A DNA stretch of 6,709 nt from Anaerolineaceae bacterium UBA6105 (GCA_002423495.1 DIWN01000024.1:47700-54408); one strand, 5' to 3'. Shown: positions 1 through 5,837, counted from the stretch's first letter. Numbers and translations: made by a program. Notes: generated by a model not told the origin, from the letters alone.

Positions 1-759
1 TTTGAAGGCGCTCATCGCTCCCGCTCAGCCGAACAAGGCGCAATGCGGCTCAAGGAACATGCTGACACGCTCATCGTGATCCCCAACGATCGCCTTCTGC
101 AAATCGTTTCTAAAAATGTCGGTCTGAACGACGCCTTCCGCATGGCAGATGACGTTTTGCGCCAGGGCATCCAGGGCATCTCAGAGCTGATCACCATCCC
201 CGGTTTGATCAATCTCGACTTTGCGGACGTCCGCACCATCATGTCCGAAGGCGGCGCAGCACTGATGGCTGTTGGTCAGGCTTCTGGCGAAGATCGTGCC
301 AAGATTGCAGCTGAACAGGCAATTTCAAGCCAGCTGCTGGACGTTACCATCAATGGCGCCCGCGGCATTTTGTTTAACGTGACCGGTGGAACAAACCTGT
401 CGCTGTTTGAGGTCAACCAGGCTGCAGCAATCATCAAGGAAACCGCCAGCCAGGATGTGAACCTGATCTTCGGTGCCGTTGTCGACGAGAACATGGGTGA
501 TAACATCCGCATCACCGTCATCGCCACTGGCTTTGATCGCCCTACGCCTCCCCAGGAGGCGGAGCCCGTTTTTTTTCGCCAGGAACATCCGCGTCAACAG
601 CAGGACCGGCTAAGCGTCAACGATTCCCGGGCACAGAACGCGCGTGAAGAACAGCAAGCCAAGACGAACAAGCAGGAAGAATATGTCTACACCAGTGATG
701 TGGATATCACCCTGCCCGCATTTGTAAGACGCGAACTGAGCAAACGCTCGAGTCGCTAG
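1..759 (+). CDS. ftsZ: Cell division protein FtsZ, C-terminal part (5' end outside window)
   Basis: Tubulin-like GTPase that polymerises at midcell into the Z ring. The reading frame is open from base 1, so the gene is cut by the window edge; by comparison with E. coli FtsZ about 135-140 N-terminal residues, including the nucleotide-binding GGGTGTG motif, are missing. Visible landmarks, numbered from base 1, are the helix-H7 region ending in IPNDRLL, and the synergy (T7) loop NLDFAD with N71, D73 and D76, which completes the GTPase site of the neighbouring subunit. Then come MSEGG, ASGEDRA, GARGILFNVTGG and the end of the core at ITVIATGF (about residue 179). A hydrophilic Gln/Arg-rich linker of about 55 residues leads to the conserved C-terminal peptide DITLPAFVRR, which binds FtsA/SepF-type partners, and a short basic tail ELSKRSSR. 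The linker holds a run of eight T. It stops at TAG 757-759. Identity is certain. Confidence 0.97.
   Translation, partial: FEGAHRSRSAEQGAMRLKEHADTLIVIPNDRLLQIVSKNVGLNDAFRMADDVLRQGIQGISELITIPGLINLDFADVRTIMSEGGAALMAVGQASGEDRAKIAAEQAISSQLLDVTINGARGILFNVTGGTNLSLFEVNQAAAIIKETASQDVNLIFGAVVDENMGDNIRITVIATGFDRPTPPQEAEPVFFRQEHPRQQQDRLSVNDSRAQNAREEQQAKTNKQEEYVYTSDVDITLPAFVRRELSKRSSR
545..576 (+). other. Hairpin plus T8 tract inside the ftsZ linker
   Basis: Seen directly: a 7-bp stem CGCCTCC/GGAGGCG with loop CCA (545-561) is followed after 7 bases by eight T (569-576). The T run is too far from the stem for a normal intrinsic terminator, but a U tract after a hairpin is a plausible site of transcriptional slippage. 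It codes for Phe-Phe in an otherwise hydrophilic linker. No function is established. Confidence 0.35.
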
Positions 760-793
760 CAATTCAATCAGGATCTCCTGACAGTGCTGATTA

Positions 794-825
794 GATTCTT
801 CCTCCGGAATACCGGGGGAAGAATC
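794..825. other. Long hairpin downstream of ftsZ, no T tract
   Basis: The arms GATTCTTCCTCCGG (794-807) and CCGGGGGAAGAATC (812-825) pair over 14 positions with one T-G wobble, around a four-base loop AATA. Neither strand has a T run directly after the stem, so it is not a canonical rho-independent terminator. It lies 34 bp after the ftsZ stop and 57 bp before the terminator at 883. It may protect the ftsZ mRNA 3' end from nucleases, or act as a processing or repeat element; this is inference. Confidence 0.6.
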
Positions 826-880
826 ACGGCGAGGCTGTAACAGTTCCCAATCTGGTTTTTGTGCTGAACAGAAATTTATT

Positions 881-906
881 AGCCTGAGTCAATCTCGGGT
901 TTTTTT
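881..906 (+). terminator. Rho-independent terminator after ftsZ
   Basis: The stem CCTGAG/CTCGGG (883-888 and 894-899, one G-T pair) with loop TCAAT can be extended outwards by a G-T and an A-T pair. It is followed at once by seven T (900-906). The form and rightward orientation fit termination of the ftsZ transcript, separating it from nrdR. Confidence 0.75.
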
Positions 907-907
907 G

Positions 908-1096
908 TTTCTTCCGGACAACAACGGCCAACTATCCGAGTGTGCAAAACCCAATTTCCCCTTGCAGTGCAAAATTAAACTCACAGCAAATCCAGGAAAT
1001 TTCGGGGTTGCAAATACCTCTGCCGGTTTTAACATTTTATTAAAATACTGGTGCTTCTTCGTAAAAAGCCGAATCTACACGCAAAGAAAAGCCTTG
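908..1096. other. Non-coding spacer, nothing recognised
   Basis: An AT-rich stretch between the ftsZ terminator and the nrdR control region. The only structure seen is an 8-bp direct repeat GTGCAAAA at 942-949 and 967-974 (25-bp period) and a small inverted repeat TTTTAA/TTAAAA at 1027-1045. An open frame of 65 codons runs through it but has no start with a ribosome binding site and no recognisable domain. No riboswitch core or tRNA was recognised by eye. Confidence 0.5.
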
Positions 1097-1121
1097 TCTT
1101 AAAATCTTCTAAGTTTTAAGA
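1097..1121. promoter_or_regulatory. Imperfect 25-bp palindrome upstream of the nrdR promoter
   Basis: The outer arms TCTTAAAA (1097-1104) and TTTTAAGA (1114-1121) are exact inverted repeats. Inside them CTT and AAG also pair around a central CT, with one unpaired T at 1105. The two-base centre is too tight for a good RNA loop, so a dimeric DNA-binding protein site is more likely than an RNA hairpin. It ends 18 bp before the proposed -35 element of nrdR, a position suited to an activator or a second regulator. The regulator is unknown. Confidence 0.45.
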
Positions 1122-1139
1122 TTGTTGACCTGTTTTTTC

Positions 1140-1168
1140 TTGTTTTATCCAGGTGCCTGTGCTAAAAT
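1140..1168 (+). promoter_or_regulatory. Predicted promoter of the nrdR-nrdJ operon
   Basis: The -10 element TAAAAT (1163-1168) is preceded by TGC, giving an extended -10. A weak -35 TTGTTT lies at 1140-1145 with a 17-bp spacer. Transcription would start near 1175, giving a 5' leader of about 65 nt before nrdR. The two NrdR-box candidates lie at and just after the expected start site, which fits repression. Confidence 0.5.
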
Positions 1169-1172
1169 CCAT

Positions 1173-1188
1173 ATACTACCTGTAGGGG
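1173..1188. promoter_or_regulatory. Candidate NrdR box 1
   Basis: The 16-mer ATACTACCTGTAGGGG has the symmetric core CTAC-CT-GTAG (1176-1185). Against the published NrdR-box consensus acaCwAtATaTwGtgt it matches 10 of 16 positions, including the defining outer C-w-A and T-w-G of the core. It covers the expected transcription start. Its centre is exactly 31 bp from that of box 2, and 15 bp separate the two 16-mers, the arrangement typical of NrdR operators. Confidence 0.6.
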
Positions 1189-1203
1189 TGAAACATGTGG
1201 TTC

Positions 1204-1219
1204 CCCCCATATTTAGGGG
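1204..1219. promoter_or_regulatory. Candidate NrdR box 2
   Basis: The 16-mer CCCCCATATTTAGGGG has the core CCATATTTAG (1207-1216) inside CCCC/GGGG arms. It matches the NrdR consensus at 10 of 16 positions, and its central ATAT fits better than that of box 1. It lies in the 5' leader, 21 bp before the nrdR start codon. The pair with box 1 at a three-helical-turn spacing is stronger evidence than either box alone. Confidence 0.62.
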
Positions 1220-1240
1220 TTTTATTTATAGGAGTGTTTA

Positions 1241-1702
1241 ATGAAGTGCCCGTACTGCCAACACACAGATTCACGCGTTGTGGACACCACCAAGGATCTT
1301 AAGAATGGTGTTATCCGCCGCCGCCGTGAGTGTGAAAGCTGCCACCAGCGCTTCAGTACCAACGAGCGCATTATCATGGCCACTCCCCTGCTGATAAAAC
1401 GAGACGGCACACGGGAAGAATTTGACCGTGAGAAATTGCTGGCCGGCTTGCGCACCGCCTGTGCCAAGCGCCCTGTTCCTGCGGCCGCACTTAATAATTT
1501 AGTAAATGAAATCGAATCTGAGTTGTTAAAACGAGGTCGTTCTGAGATAAATTCACGCGTTATCGGAGATCTGGCAATTAAGGGTCTTCTGAAATTGGAC
1601 CACATCGCTTATATCCGTTATGCTTCGGTTTATTTGCGCATGGATGACCTCCATGCCATCAGGGACGAAATCGACCACCTGCTGTCTGAAGAAGAAAAAT
1701 AA
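1241..1702 (+). CDS. nrdR: Transcriptional repressor NrdR
   Basis: Zinc-ribbon and ATP-cone regulator that represses ribonucleotide reductase operons according to the ATP/dATP state of the cell. At 153 residues it has the usual family length. The N-terminal zinc ribbon has C3-P-Y-C6 and C31-E-S-C34, followed by the hallmark RFSTNER. The ATP-cone spans about residues 49-139 and opens with the typical IKRDGTREEFDREKL; IRYASVYLRMDD closes it. The ATG at 1241 gives the canonical MKCPYC start and has AGGAG (1230-1234) 6 bp upstream. It is the first gene of a two-gene operon, 16 bp before nrdJ, and two NrdR-like boxes precede it, so autoregulation is likely. A cytoplasmic DNA-binding protein; identity is certain. 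Confidence 0.98.
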   Translation: MKCPYCQHTDSRVVDTTKDLKNGVIRRRRECESCHQRFSTNERIIMATPLLIKRDGTREEFDREKLLAGLRTACAKRPVPAAALNNLVNEIESELLKRGRSEINSRVIGDLAIKGLLKLDHIAYIRYASVYLRMDDLHAIRDEIDHLLSEEEK

Positions 1703-1718
1703 TTTACAGAGGAATATC

Positions 1719-4286
1719 ATGCCAGAACCGACAGTTAATCATTCGGGACTCATACAAACACCCCCCCTTCCAGAAGGTTTACCTAAGATTGAGTTAAGCG
1801 AAAACTCGCGCCAGGTGCTTGCCAGGCGATACCTGCGGCGTGGCAATGACGGTAAACCGGTGGAAAGCATTGACGAATTATTCTGGCGCGTCGCCTGGCA
1901 TGTTGCTGATGTCCCGGAGCGGGAGCACGATCAGGAAGCACTCGCAGAAGCCTTCTATAACATGATGGTTTCGAAATCCTTTTTTCCCAACTCGCCGACC
2001 TTCACCGGTGCCGGCACCCCTCTGGGGCAGCTGGCAGCTTGTTTTGTTTTGCCTGTTTCAGATGACATGGGGCGTGCGTCGGATGGTATTTTCAGCACCC
2101 TGCGCAATGCTGCCCTGATCCAACAAACCGGCGGCGGTAATGGTTTCAATTTCTCCCGACTTCGTCCCCAGGGCTCAATTGTCAACACCTCTGCTGGTGA
2201 GGCAACAGGTCCGGTTGGCTTTCTGAAAGTCTACGACGACGCCTTTGGAGAAATTGCCCAGGGTGGCACGCGTCGCGGAGCGAATATGGGAGTGTTGCGG
2301 GTCGATCATCCGGATGTGGAAGCCTTCATTCGATGCAAAACCAGTGAAATGGCCATCACCAATTTCAACATCTCACTGGGTATCACTGACAAATTCATGC
2401 AGGCGGTCGAGGATGATGCTGATTGGGAACTGCGTTTCCCGGATGTCCATCATCCATCCTACAAAAAATTCCACGGCACAATCGACGCAGCCGAACGCGC
2501 TGGTGTGCCCATCAAGGTATTCAAAACCATTAAAGCGCGCAAACTGTTCAACCTCTTCGTAACCCAGGCGCATCACAACGGCGAACCGGGTGCGCTCTTC
2601 CTGGATGCCGCTAATCGCCATAACCCGGTTCCTCACCTATACGAATTGGAAGCGACGAACCCCTGCGGCGAACAGTGGCTTGGTCCTTATGAAAATTGCT
2701 GCCTCGGGTCTATCAATTTAGCCCAAATGCTTGGCGAAAATGGCACGTTGGACTGGGAAAAACTGCGCCAGATGACCAAGACTGCCACGCGCTTCCTTGA
2801 TCATGTTGTGGATAAGAACGCATATGTTCCAGCTGTTCCGGAATTAAGAGAGTCTGCACTCAAAGCCCGCCGCATCGGCCTGGGAATTATGGGCCTGGCA
2901 GACCTGATGTATCACTGCGGTGTGCGTTACGGCTCAGAAGAATCCCTGGAGTTCTGTGGGCAAGTCATGGAGTTCATCCGCTACTTCTCGATGGAGACCA
3001 GCATTGAGATGGCACAGGAGCTCGGCGCCTTCCCTGTCATTAAAGGCAGCATTTATGACCCCGAAAACCTCACTTGGGAAGCCCCTGCGCCCCTCTTCCC
3101 CTATAAGCGCGACTGGCATCGGCCCGAATTGAACTGGCAGGAGATCCTTGAAGGGATCAAAACCCACGGCATCCGTAACGCCGCCCAGACCACCATCGCC
3201 CCCACAGGAACCATCGGAACGGTGGCTGGCTGCGAGGGCTATGGTTGCGAACCTGTTTTCGCCCTTGCGTACGTCCGCCATGTCAATGACAACGGAGAGG
3301 ATCTGCTGCTGAACTATGTCAGCCCCTTCTTCCAAAACGCGCTCAATGCTGCCAATTTGCCTGAAGAAACGAAAGAGATGGTCATCAAAAAGGTCATTGA
3401 ACAAGGTTCTTGCCAGCACATTGAACAGCTTCCACAGCACATTCGCAATGTATTCGTGGTTTCTTCCGATGTCTCTGCCGACGAACACATCCACATCCAG
3501 GCTGCCTTGCAGCGTTTCGTGGATAACAGCCTGAGCAAAACGATCAACTTCCCCGAGGGCACTACGGAAGCAGAGGTCAGTGAAGCTTTCATGAGTGCCT
3601 GGAAACTGGGCTGCAAAGGCATTACGGTCTACATCACTGGTTCCCGTGACAAGGTTGTTCTGGAAACAAAGGCAACCATGGACAAGAAAGGAAACTTGTC
3701 TTCGCCGACCATGATGCTCTTTGAGGGTGGAGAGGAAACACAACTTTCGTTCTGGAAGGACACAAAAAAGCCCCGCCCACGCACGCTCCACGGCTACACC
3801 TACTCAATCGAGACACCCCTTGGGAAAGCTTTTGTCACCATCAACGAAAATGGCGGTTCACAACCTTTTGAGGTCTTCATCAACACTGCCAAAGCTGGCT
3901 CTGAGACCGCTGCGCATTCAGAAGCCCTGGGGCGCTTGATATCTTACATCTTGCGCCTGGCCTCGCCTGTTGAACCGCGCGAACGTTTGAAACTGGTCAT
4001 GGAGCAACTCGCTGGCATCGGCGGTGGCAGATCGCTCGGCTTTGGACCCAACCGTGTACGCTCCCTGCCGGATGGCATTGCAAAAGCCCTGGATGAATAT
4101 CTCTTCCAACAACACTGGGAGAAAGAAGAAGAGGTTCTTGAAAAGCCTGTTGAGCAAATTCCCATGCCCGGCATCGATTCCCCCATCCATAAGATCGGAG
4201 AGTTATGCCCGGAATGTGGTCAGGCGACCATGATCAACGAAGAAGGCTGCCGTAAGTGCTATACTTGCGGCTACAGTGAATGTTAA
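1719..4286 (+). CDS. nrdJ: Adenosylcobalamin-dependent (class II) ribonucleotide reductase
   Basis: Reduces ribonucleotides to deoxyribonucleotides using coenzyme B12 to make the active-site thiyl radical, so it needs no oxygen and no separate radical subunit. With start ATG 1719 (AGAGGA at 1708-1713, 5 bp upstream) it has 855 residues. The active-site motif is N314-P-C316-G-E318, C316 being the radical cysteine. The redox pair is C108 (LAACFVLPV) and C327 (NCCLGSINLA); the 11-residue step from C316 to C327 equals that of Thermotoga maritima NrdJ (C322 to C333). Other marks are QTGGGNGFNFS, QGGTRRGANMG, APTGTIGT and KGITVYITGSR. A TSCPD domain spans about 689-785. The C-terminus has six cysteines (C830, C833, C844, C847, C850, C855), a zinc-ribbon-like or redox-relay tail. 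No N-terminal ATP-cone is seen. An in-frame ATG at 1620 is rejected because it lies inside nrdR. Confidence 0.97.
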   Translation: MPEPTVNHSGLIQTPPLPEGLPKIELSENSRQVLARRYLRRGNDGKPVESIDELFWRVAWHVADVPEREHDQEALAEAFYNMMVSKSFFPNSPTFTGAGTPLGQLAACFVLPVSDDMGRASDGIFSTLRNAALIQQTGGGNGFNFSRLRPQGSIVNTSAGEATGPVGFLKVYDDAFGEIAQGGTRRGANMGVLRVDHPDVEAFIRCKTSEMAITNFNISLGITDKFMQAVEDDADWELRFPDVHHPSYKKFHGTIDAAERAGVPIKVFKTIKARKLFNLFVTQAHHNGEPGALFLDAANRHNPVPHLYELEATNPCGEQWLGPYENCCLGSINLAQMLGENGTLDWEKLRQMTKTATRFLDHVVDKNAYVPAVPELRESALKARRIGLGIMGLADLMYHCGVRYGSEESLEFCGQVMEFIRYFSMETSIEMAQELGAFPVIKGSIYDPENLTWEAPAPLFPYKRDWHRPELNWQEILEGIKTHGIRNAAQTTIAPTGTIGTVAGCEGYGCEPVFALAYVRHVNDNGEDLLLNYVSPFFQNALNAANLPEETKEMVIKKVIEQGSCQHIEQLPQHIRNVFVVSSDVSADEHIHIQAALQRFVDNSLSKTINFPEGTTEAEVSEAFMSAWKLGCKGITVYITGSRDKVVLETKATMDKKGNLSSPTMMLFEGGEETQLSFWKDTKKPRPRTLHGYTYSIETPLGKAFVTINENGGSQPFEVFINTAKAGSETAAHSEALGRLISYILRLASPVEPRERLKLVMEQLAGIGGGRSLGFGPNRVRSLPDGIAKALDEYLFQQHWEKEEEVLEKPVEQIPMPGIDSPIHKIGELCPECGQATMINEEGCRKCYTCGYSEC

Positions 4287-4331
4287 TTTTTTCGCTTGTG
4301 CTAATATAAATTTGTTAGACTAATTCAATAG

Positions 4332-4357
4332 GAATTTGTATCACAGAATTTGTATCA
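4332..4357. repeat. Two 12-bp direct repeats before an orphan promoter
   Basis: GAATTTGTATCA occurs at 4332-4343 and again at 4346-4357, a 14-bp period. A weaker relative, AAATTTGTTAG, lies upstream at 4308-4318. The exact pair ends 7 bp before a consensus -35 element, the usual place for an activator or response-regulator site. No regulator can be named. Confidence 0.55.
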
Positions 4358-4364
4358 ATTTAGA

Positions 4365-4393
4365 TTGACATTTATCGATTAAGGTGTGATAAT
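4365..4393 (+). promoter_or_regulatory. Near-consensus orphan promoter facing obg antisense
   Basis: A perfect -35 TTGACA (4365-4370), a 17-bp spacer and the -10 GATAAT (4388-4393) with an upstream TG in extended -10 position (TGT before GATAAT). By housekeeping-sigma rules it is the best promoter in the window. The start would be near 4400, inside the left arm of the 18-bp hairpin. No gene follows on this strand, only the antisense strand of obg. Activity is inferred from sequence alone. Confidence 0.5.
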
Positions 4394-4396
4394 AAA

Positions 4397-4442
4397 GATG
4401 CGCGCGGCTTGGGTGCCCCCCTCACCCAAGCCGCGCGCATTT
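4397..4442. terminator. Perfect 18-bp hairpin between convergent nrdJ and obg
   Basis: The arms 4398-4415 and 4423-4440 are exact inverted repeats over 18 bp, very GC-rich at the base, with a seven-base loop CCCCCCT. A G-T and an A-T pair can extend the stem outwards. It lies 11 bp after the obg stop and 111 bp after the nrdJ stop. On the minus strand it is followed by CTTTATTATC, on the plus strand by only TTT, so it is a better terminator for obg than for nrdJ but may serve both. Confidence 0.7.
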
Positions 4443-4451
4443 AAGATCAGG

Positions 4452-5711
4452 TTAATCCTGCCATTCCAATTCGTAGTCGTTAATGATAACGCTCTCACCT
4501 TGCTGGATTCCCGCAGCGCGCAAAGCCTTTTCGACCCCGAGCCCCATCATCAACTTCTGGAAGCGCCTGACCGAACCCGGTTGGTCAAAGTAGGTCATTG
4601 CGGCGGCTTTCTCAATGCGTGCTCCGGAGACGACATAACCTTCTTCGGTCTTCTCGATTTCAAAGGCGTTCGGGTCGACCTCTGCCCGGTAAACCGGCAT
4701 TTCAGTTTTCTTTTCCTCTTCAGGAAGTTCGTTCAGCGTTTGGAAAACCTTCCACATCAGCTCCCTCAGGTTGTAATGGCTGACAGCTGAAATTGGCATC
4801 AGCTCCACTCCCATGCTTTTAAAATCCAATTGCAGGGATTCTAACTTCTCAGCTACATCTGGTAAATCCATCTTGTTGAGTACAACGATCTGAGGACGTT
4901 CTCCGAGCAGATCGTCGAAGAGTTCAAGCTCGGCATTGATGGTATGGTAGTCCTCCAGGGGATCCTCAGATAGGCCATTCAATACATGCACCAGCAGGCG
5001 CGTGCGTTGAATATGCCGCAGGAAGTCAAAACCCAAACCGACCCCCAATGAAGCTCCCTCAATCAGACCTGGAATATCTGCCATCACAAAGCTGCTGTCC
5101 AGGTCAAGCTGGACCACGCCCAGGTTTGGCTCCAGAGTTGTGAAGGGATAATCTGCCACCTTGGGTCTGGAGTTCGTTGTTGCGGCTAAAATGGACGATT
5201 TTCCGGCATTAGGCAGTCCAACCAGGCCAACATCCGCGATCAGCTTCAATTCAAGTCTGATGTTGAATTCTTCGCCGGGTTCGCCCTTCTCAGCCGTGAG
5301 CGGCATTTGATTACGGCTGGTCGCGAAGTGCTGATTGCCCCTGCCTCCTCGCCCTCCCTTGGCAACAATCAAACGCTGACCAGGCGAAACGAGATCTCCA
5401 ATCAACTCAGCCTTATCATCATCGTAAACCACCGTCCCCGGTGGAACGCGTACGATCAGGTCATTTGCAGACCGACCGCTGCGGTTTGAGGGTCCGCCAT
5501 TCTTGCCGGGATCGGCAAAAAAATGTTCGTTTTGGTGAAAATGACTCAGGGTATTGAGGGTCGGAACTACCTCAAAGATTACATCCCCACCTTTGCCCCC
5601 GTCCCCACCATCGGGACCACCACGCGGGCGGTATTTTTCGCGGTGCATATGCACTATTCCATCGCCGCCTTTTCCAGACGCGACCTTAATTTGAACAGAA
5701 TCAATAAACAT
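4452..5711 (-). CDS. obg: GTPase Obg (CgtA) with OCT domain
   Basis: Essential GTPase that binds the 50S subunit, aids late ribosome assembly and links growth to the stringent response. It has 419 residues in the standard order. The glycine-rich Obg fold spans about 1-158 (MFIDSVQIKV start, RGGPDGGDGGKGGDV). The G domain has G1 GLPNAGKS (165-172), switch I YPFTTLEPNLG with T192, G3 DIPG (212-215), G4 NKMD (279-282) and G5 SAV (308-310). The OCT domain is at about 339-417 (FDQPGSVRRFQKLMMGLGVEKAL), an extension common in Gram-positive and related phyla and absent from E. coli ObgE. The start is fixed by the family-typical N-terminus; the ribosome site is weak (GAAAGAG, 5 bp before ATG). Terminators on both sides suggest it is transcribed alone. 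Confidence 0.97.
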   Translation of the reverse strand: MFIDSVQIKVASGKGGDGIVHMHREKYRPRGGPDGGDGGKGGDVIFEVVPTLNTLSHFHQNEHFFADPGKNGGPSNRSGRSANDLIVRVPPGTVVYDDDKAELIGDLVSPGQRLIVAKGGRGGRGNQHFATSRNQMPLTAEKGEPGEEFNIRLELKLIADVGLVGLPNAGKSSILAATTNSRPKVADYPFTTLEPNLGVVQLDLDSSFVMADIPGLIEGASLGVGLGFDFLRHIQRTRLLVHVLNGLSEDPLEDYHTINAELELFDDLLGERPQIVVLNKMDLPDVAEKLESLQLDFKSMGVELMPISAVSHYNLRELMWKVFQTLNELPEEEKKTEMPVYRAEVDPNAFEIEKTEEGYVVSGARIEKAAAMTYFDQPGSVRRFQKLMMGLGVEKALRAAGIQQGESVIINDYELEWQD

Positions 5712-5744
5712 AGTTACTCTTTCGTATTTGCTTAGGCTGAGTCT

Positions 5745-5788
5745 ATCATAATATAAATTGGGTTCACATAGCGGGACAGTCTGACCCG
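5745..5788 (-). promoter_or_regulatory. Possible obg promoter region with a 17-bp palindrome
   Basis: Reading towards obg, the leader has the AT-rich run TATATTATGAT (5755-5745), with possible -10 hexamers TATATT or TATGAT but no good -35. Just upstream, 5772-5788 reads CGGGACAGTCTGACCCG, a palindrome with 7 of 8 half-site pairs matching around a central T. That would place an operator over the -35 region. The terminator upstream of this means obg needs its own promoter here; the exact elements are uncertain. Confidence 0.35.
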
Positions 5789-5802
5789 TACGCGCTCCTA
5801 TT

Positions 5803-5837
5803 AAAAAAACAACCGGTCAGTGGCTGACCGGTTGTTT
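5803..5837 (-). terminator. Rho-independent terminator of the cDPG synthetase-like gene
   Basis: The arms 5807-5820 and 5824-5837 form a perfect 14-bp stem (core CCGGTCAG/CTGACCGG) with a three-base loop. On the minus strand the stem runs into seven T (the A run 5803-5809). It begins 12 bp after the stop codon of the upstream gene and lies 91 bp before the obg start. This is a textbook intrinsic terminator and the strongest in the window. Confidence 0.92.

Noticed and set aside
905..1102. 65-codon plus-strand frame between ftsZ and nrdR
   Set aside because: It starts in the T tract of the ftsZ terminator, has no ribosome site and no recognisable protein features.
1125..1130. TTGACC as the -35 of the nrdR promoter
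   Set aside because: No -10 hexamer is found 16-18 bp downstream; the extended -10 at 1163 is 32 bp away and pairs better with TTGTTT at 1140.
1145..1153. DnaA-box-like TTATCCAGG between -35 and -10 of nrdR
   Set aside because: Only 7 of 9 positions match TTATCCACA, there is one copy, and such matches are common by chance in AT-rich promoters.
908..1240. Cobalamin riboswitch before the B12-dependent RNR
   Set aside because: Expected in some class II RNR genes, but no convincing B12 box or long multi-stem core could be seen. A covariance-model search would settle it.
1620..1718. Upstream in-frame ATG that would lengthen NrdJ by 33 residues
   Set aside because: It overlaps nrdR by 83 bp, lacks a good ribosome site, and the added residues look like a frame-shifted reading of NrdR. 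ATG 1719 has AGAGGA at proper spacing.
1761..1767. C7 run near the start of nrdJ as a phase-variation tract
   Set aside because: Seven C are short for phase variation, the gene is a probable essential RNR, and the run simply encodes Pro-Pro.
2600..2720. Intein or frameshift in nrdJ
   Set aside because: RNR genes are frequent intein hosts, but the NPCGE and CLGSIN motifs are at the normal 11-residue spacing and the frame is unbroken from start to stop.
2934..3791. 285-codon open frame on the minus strand inside nrdJ
   Set aside because: It lies fully antisense to the conserved catalytic region of nrdJ, shows no recognisable domain, and its length is explained by the codon bias of the sense gene.
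4386..4790. 134-codon plus-strand frame with GTG start after the orphan promoter
   Set aside because: Its GTG overlaps the -10 element, so the promoter cannot transcribe that start, and most of it is antisense to the conserved OCT and G domain coding of obg.
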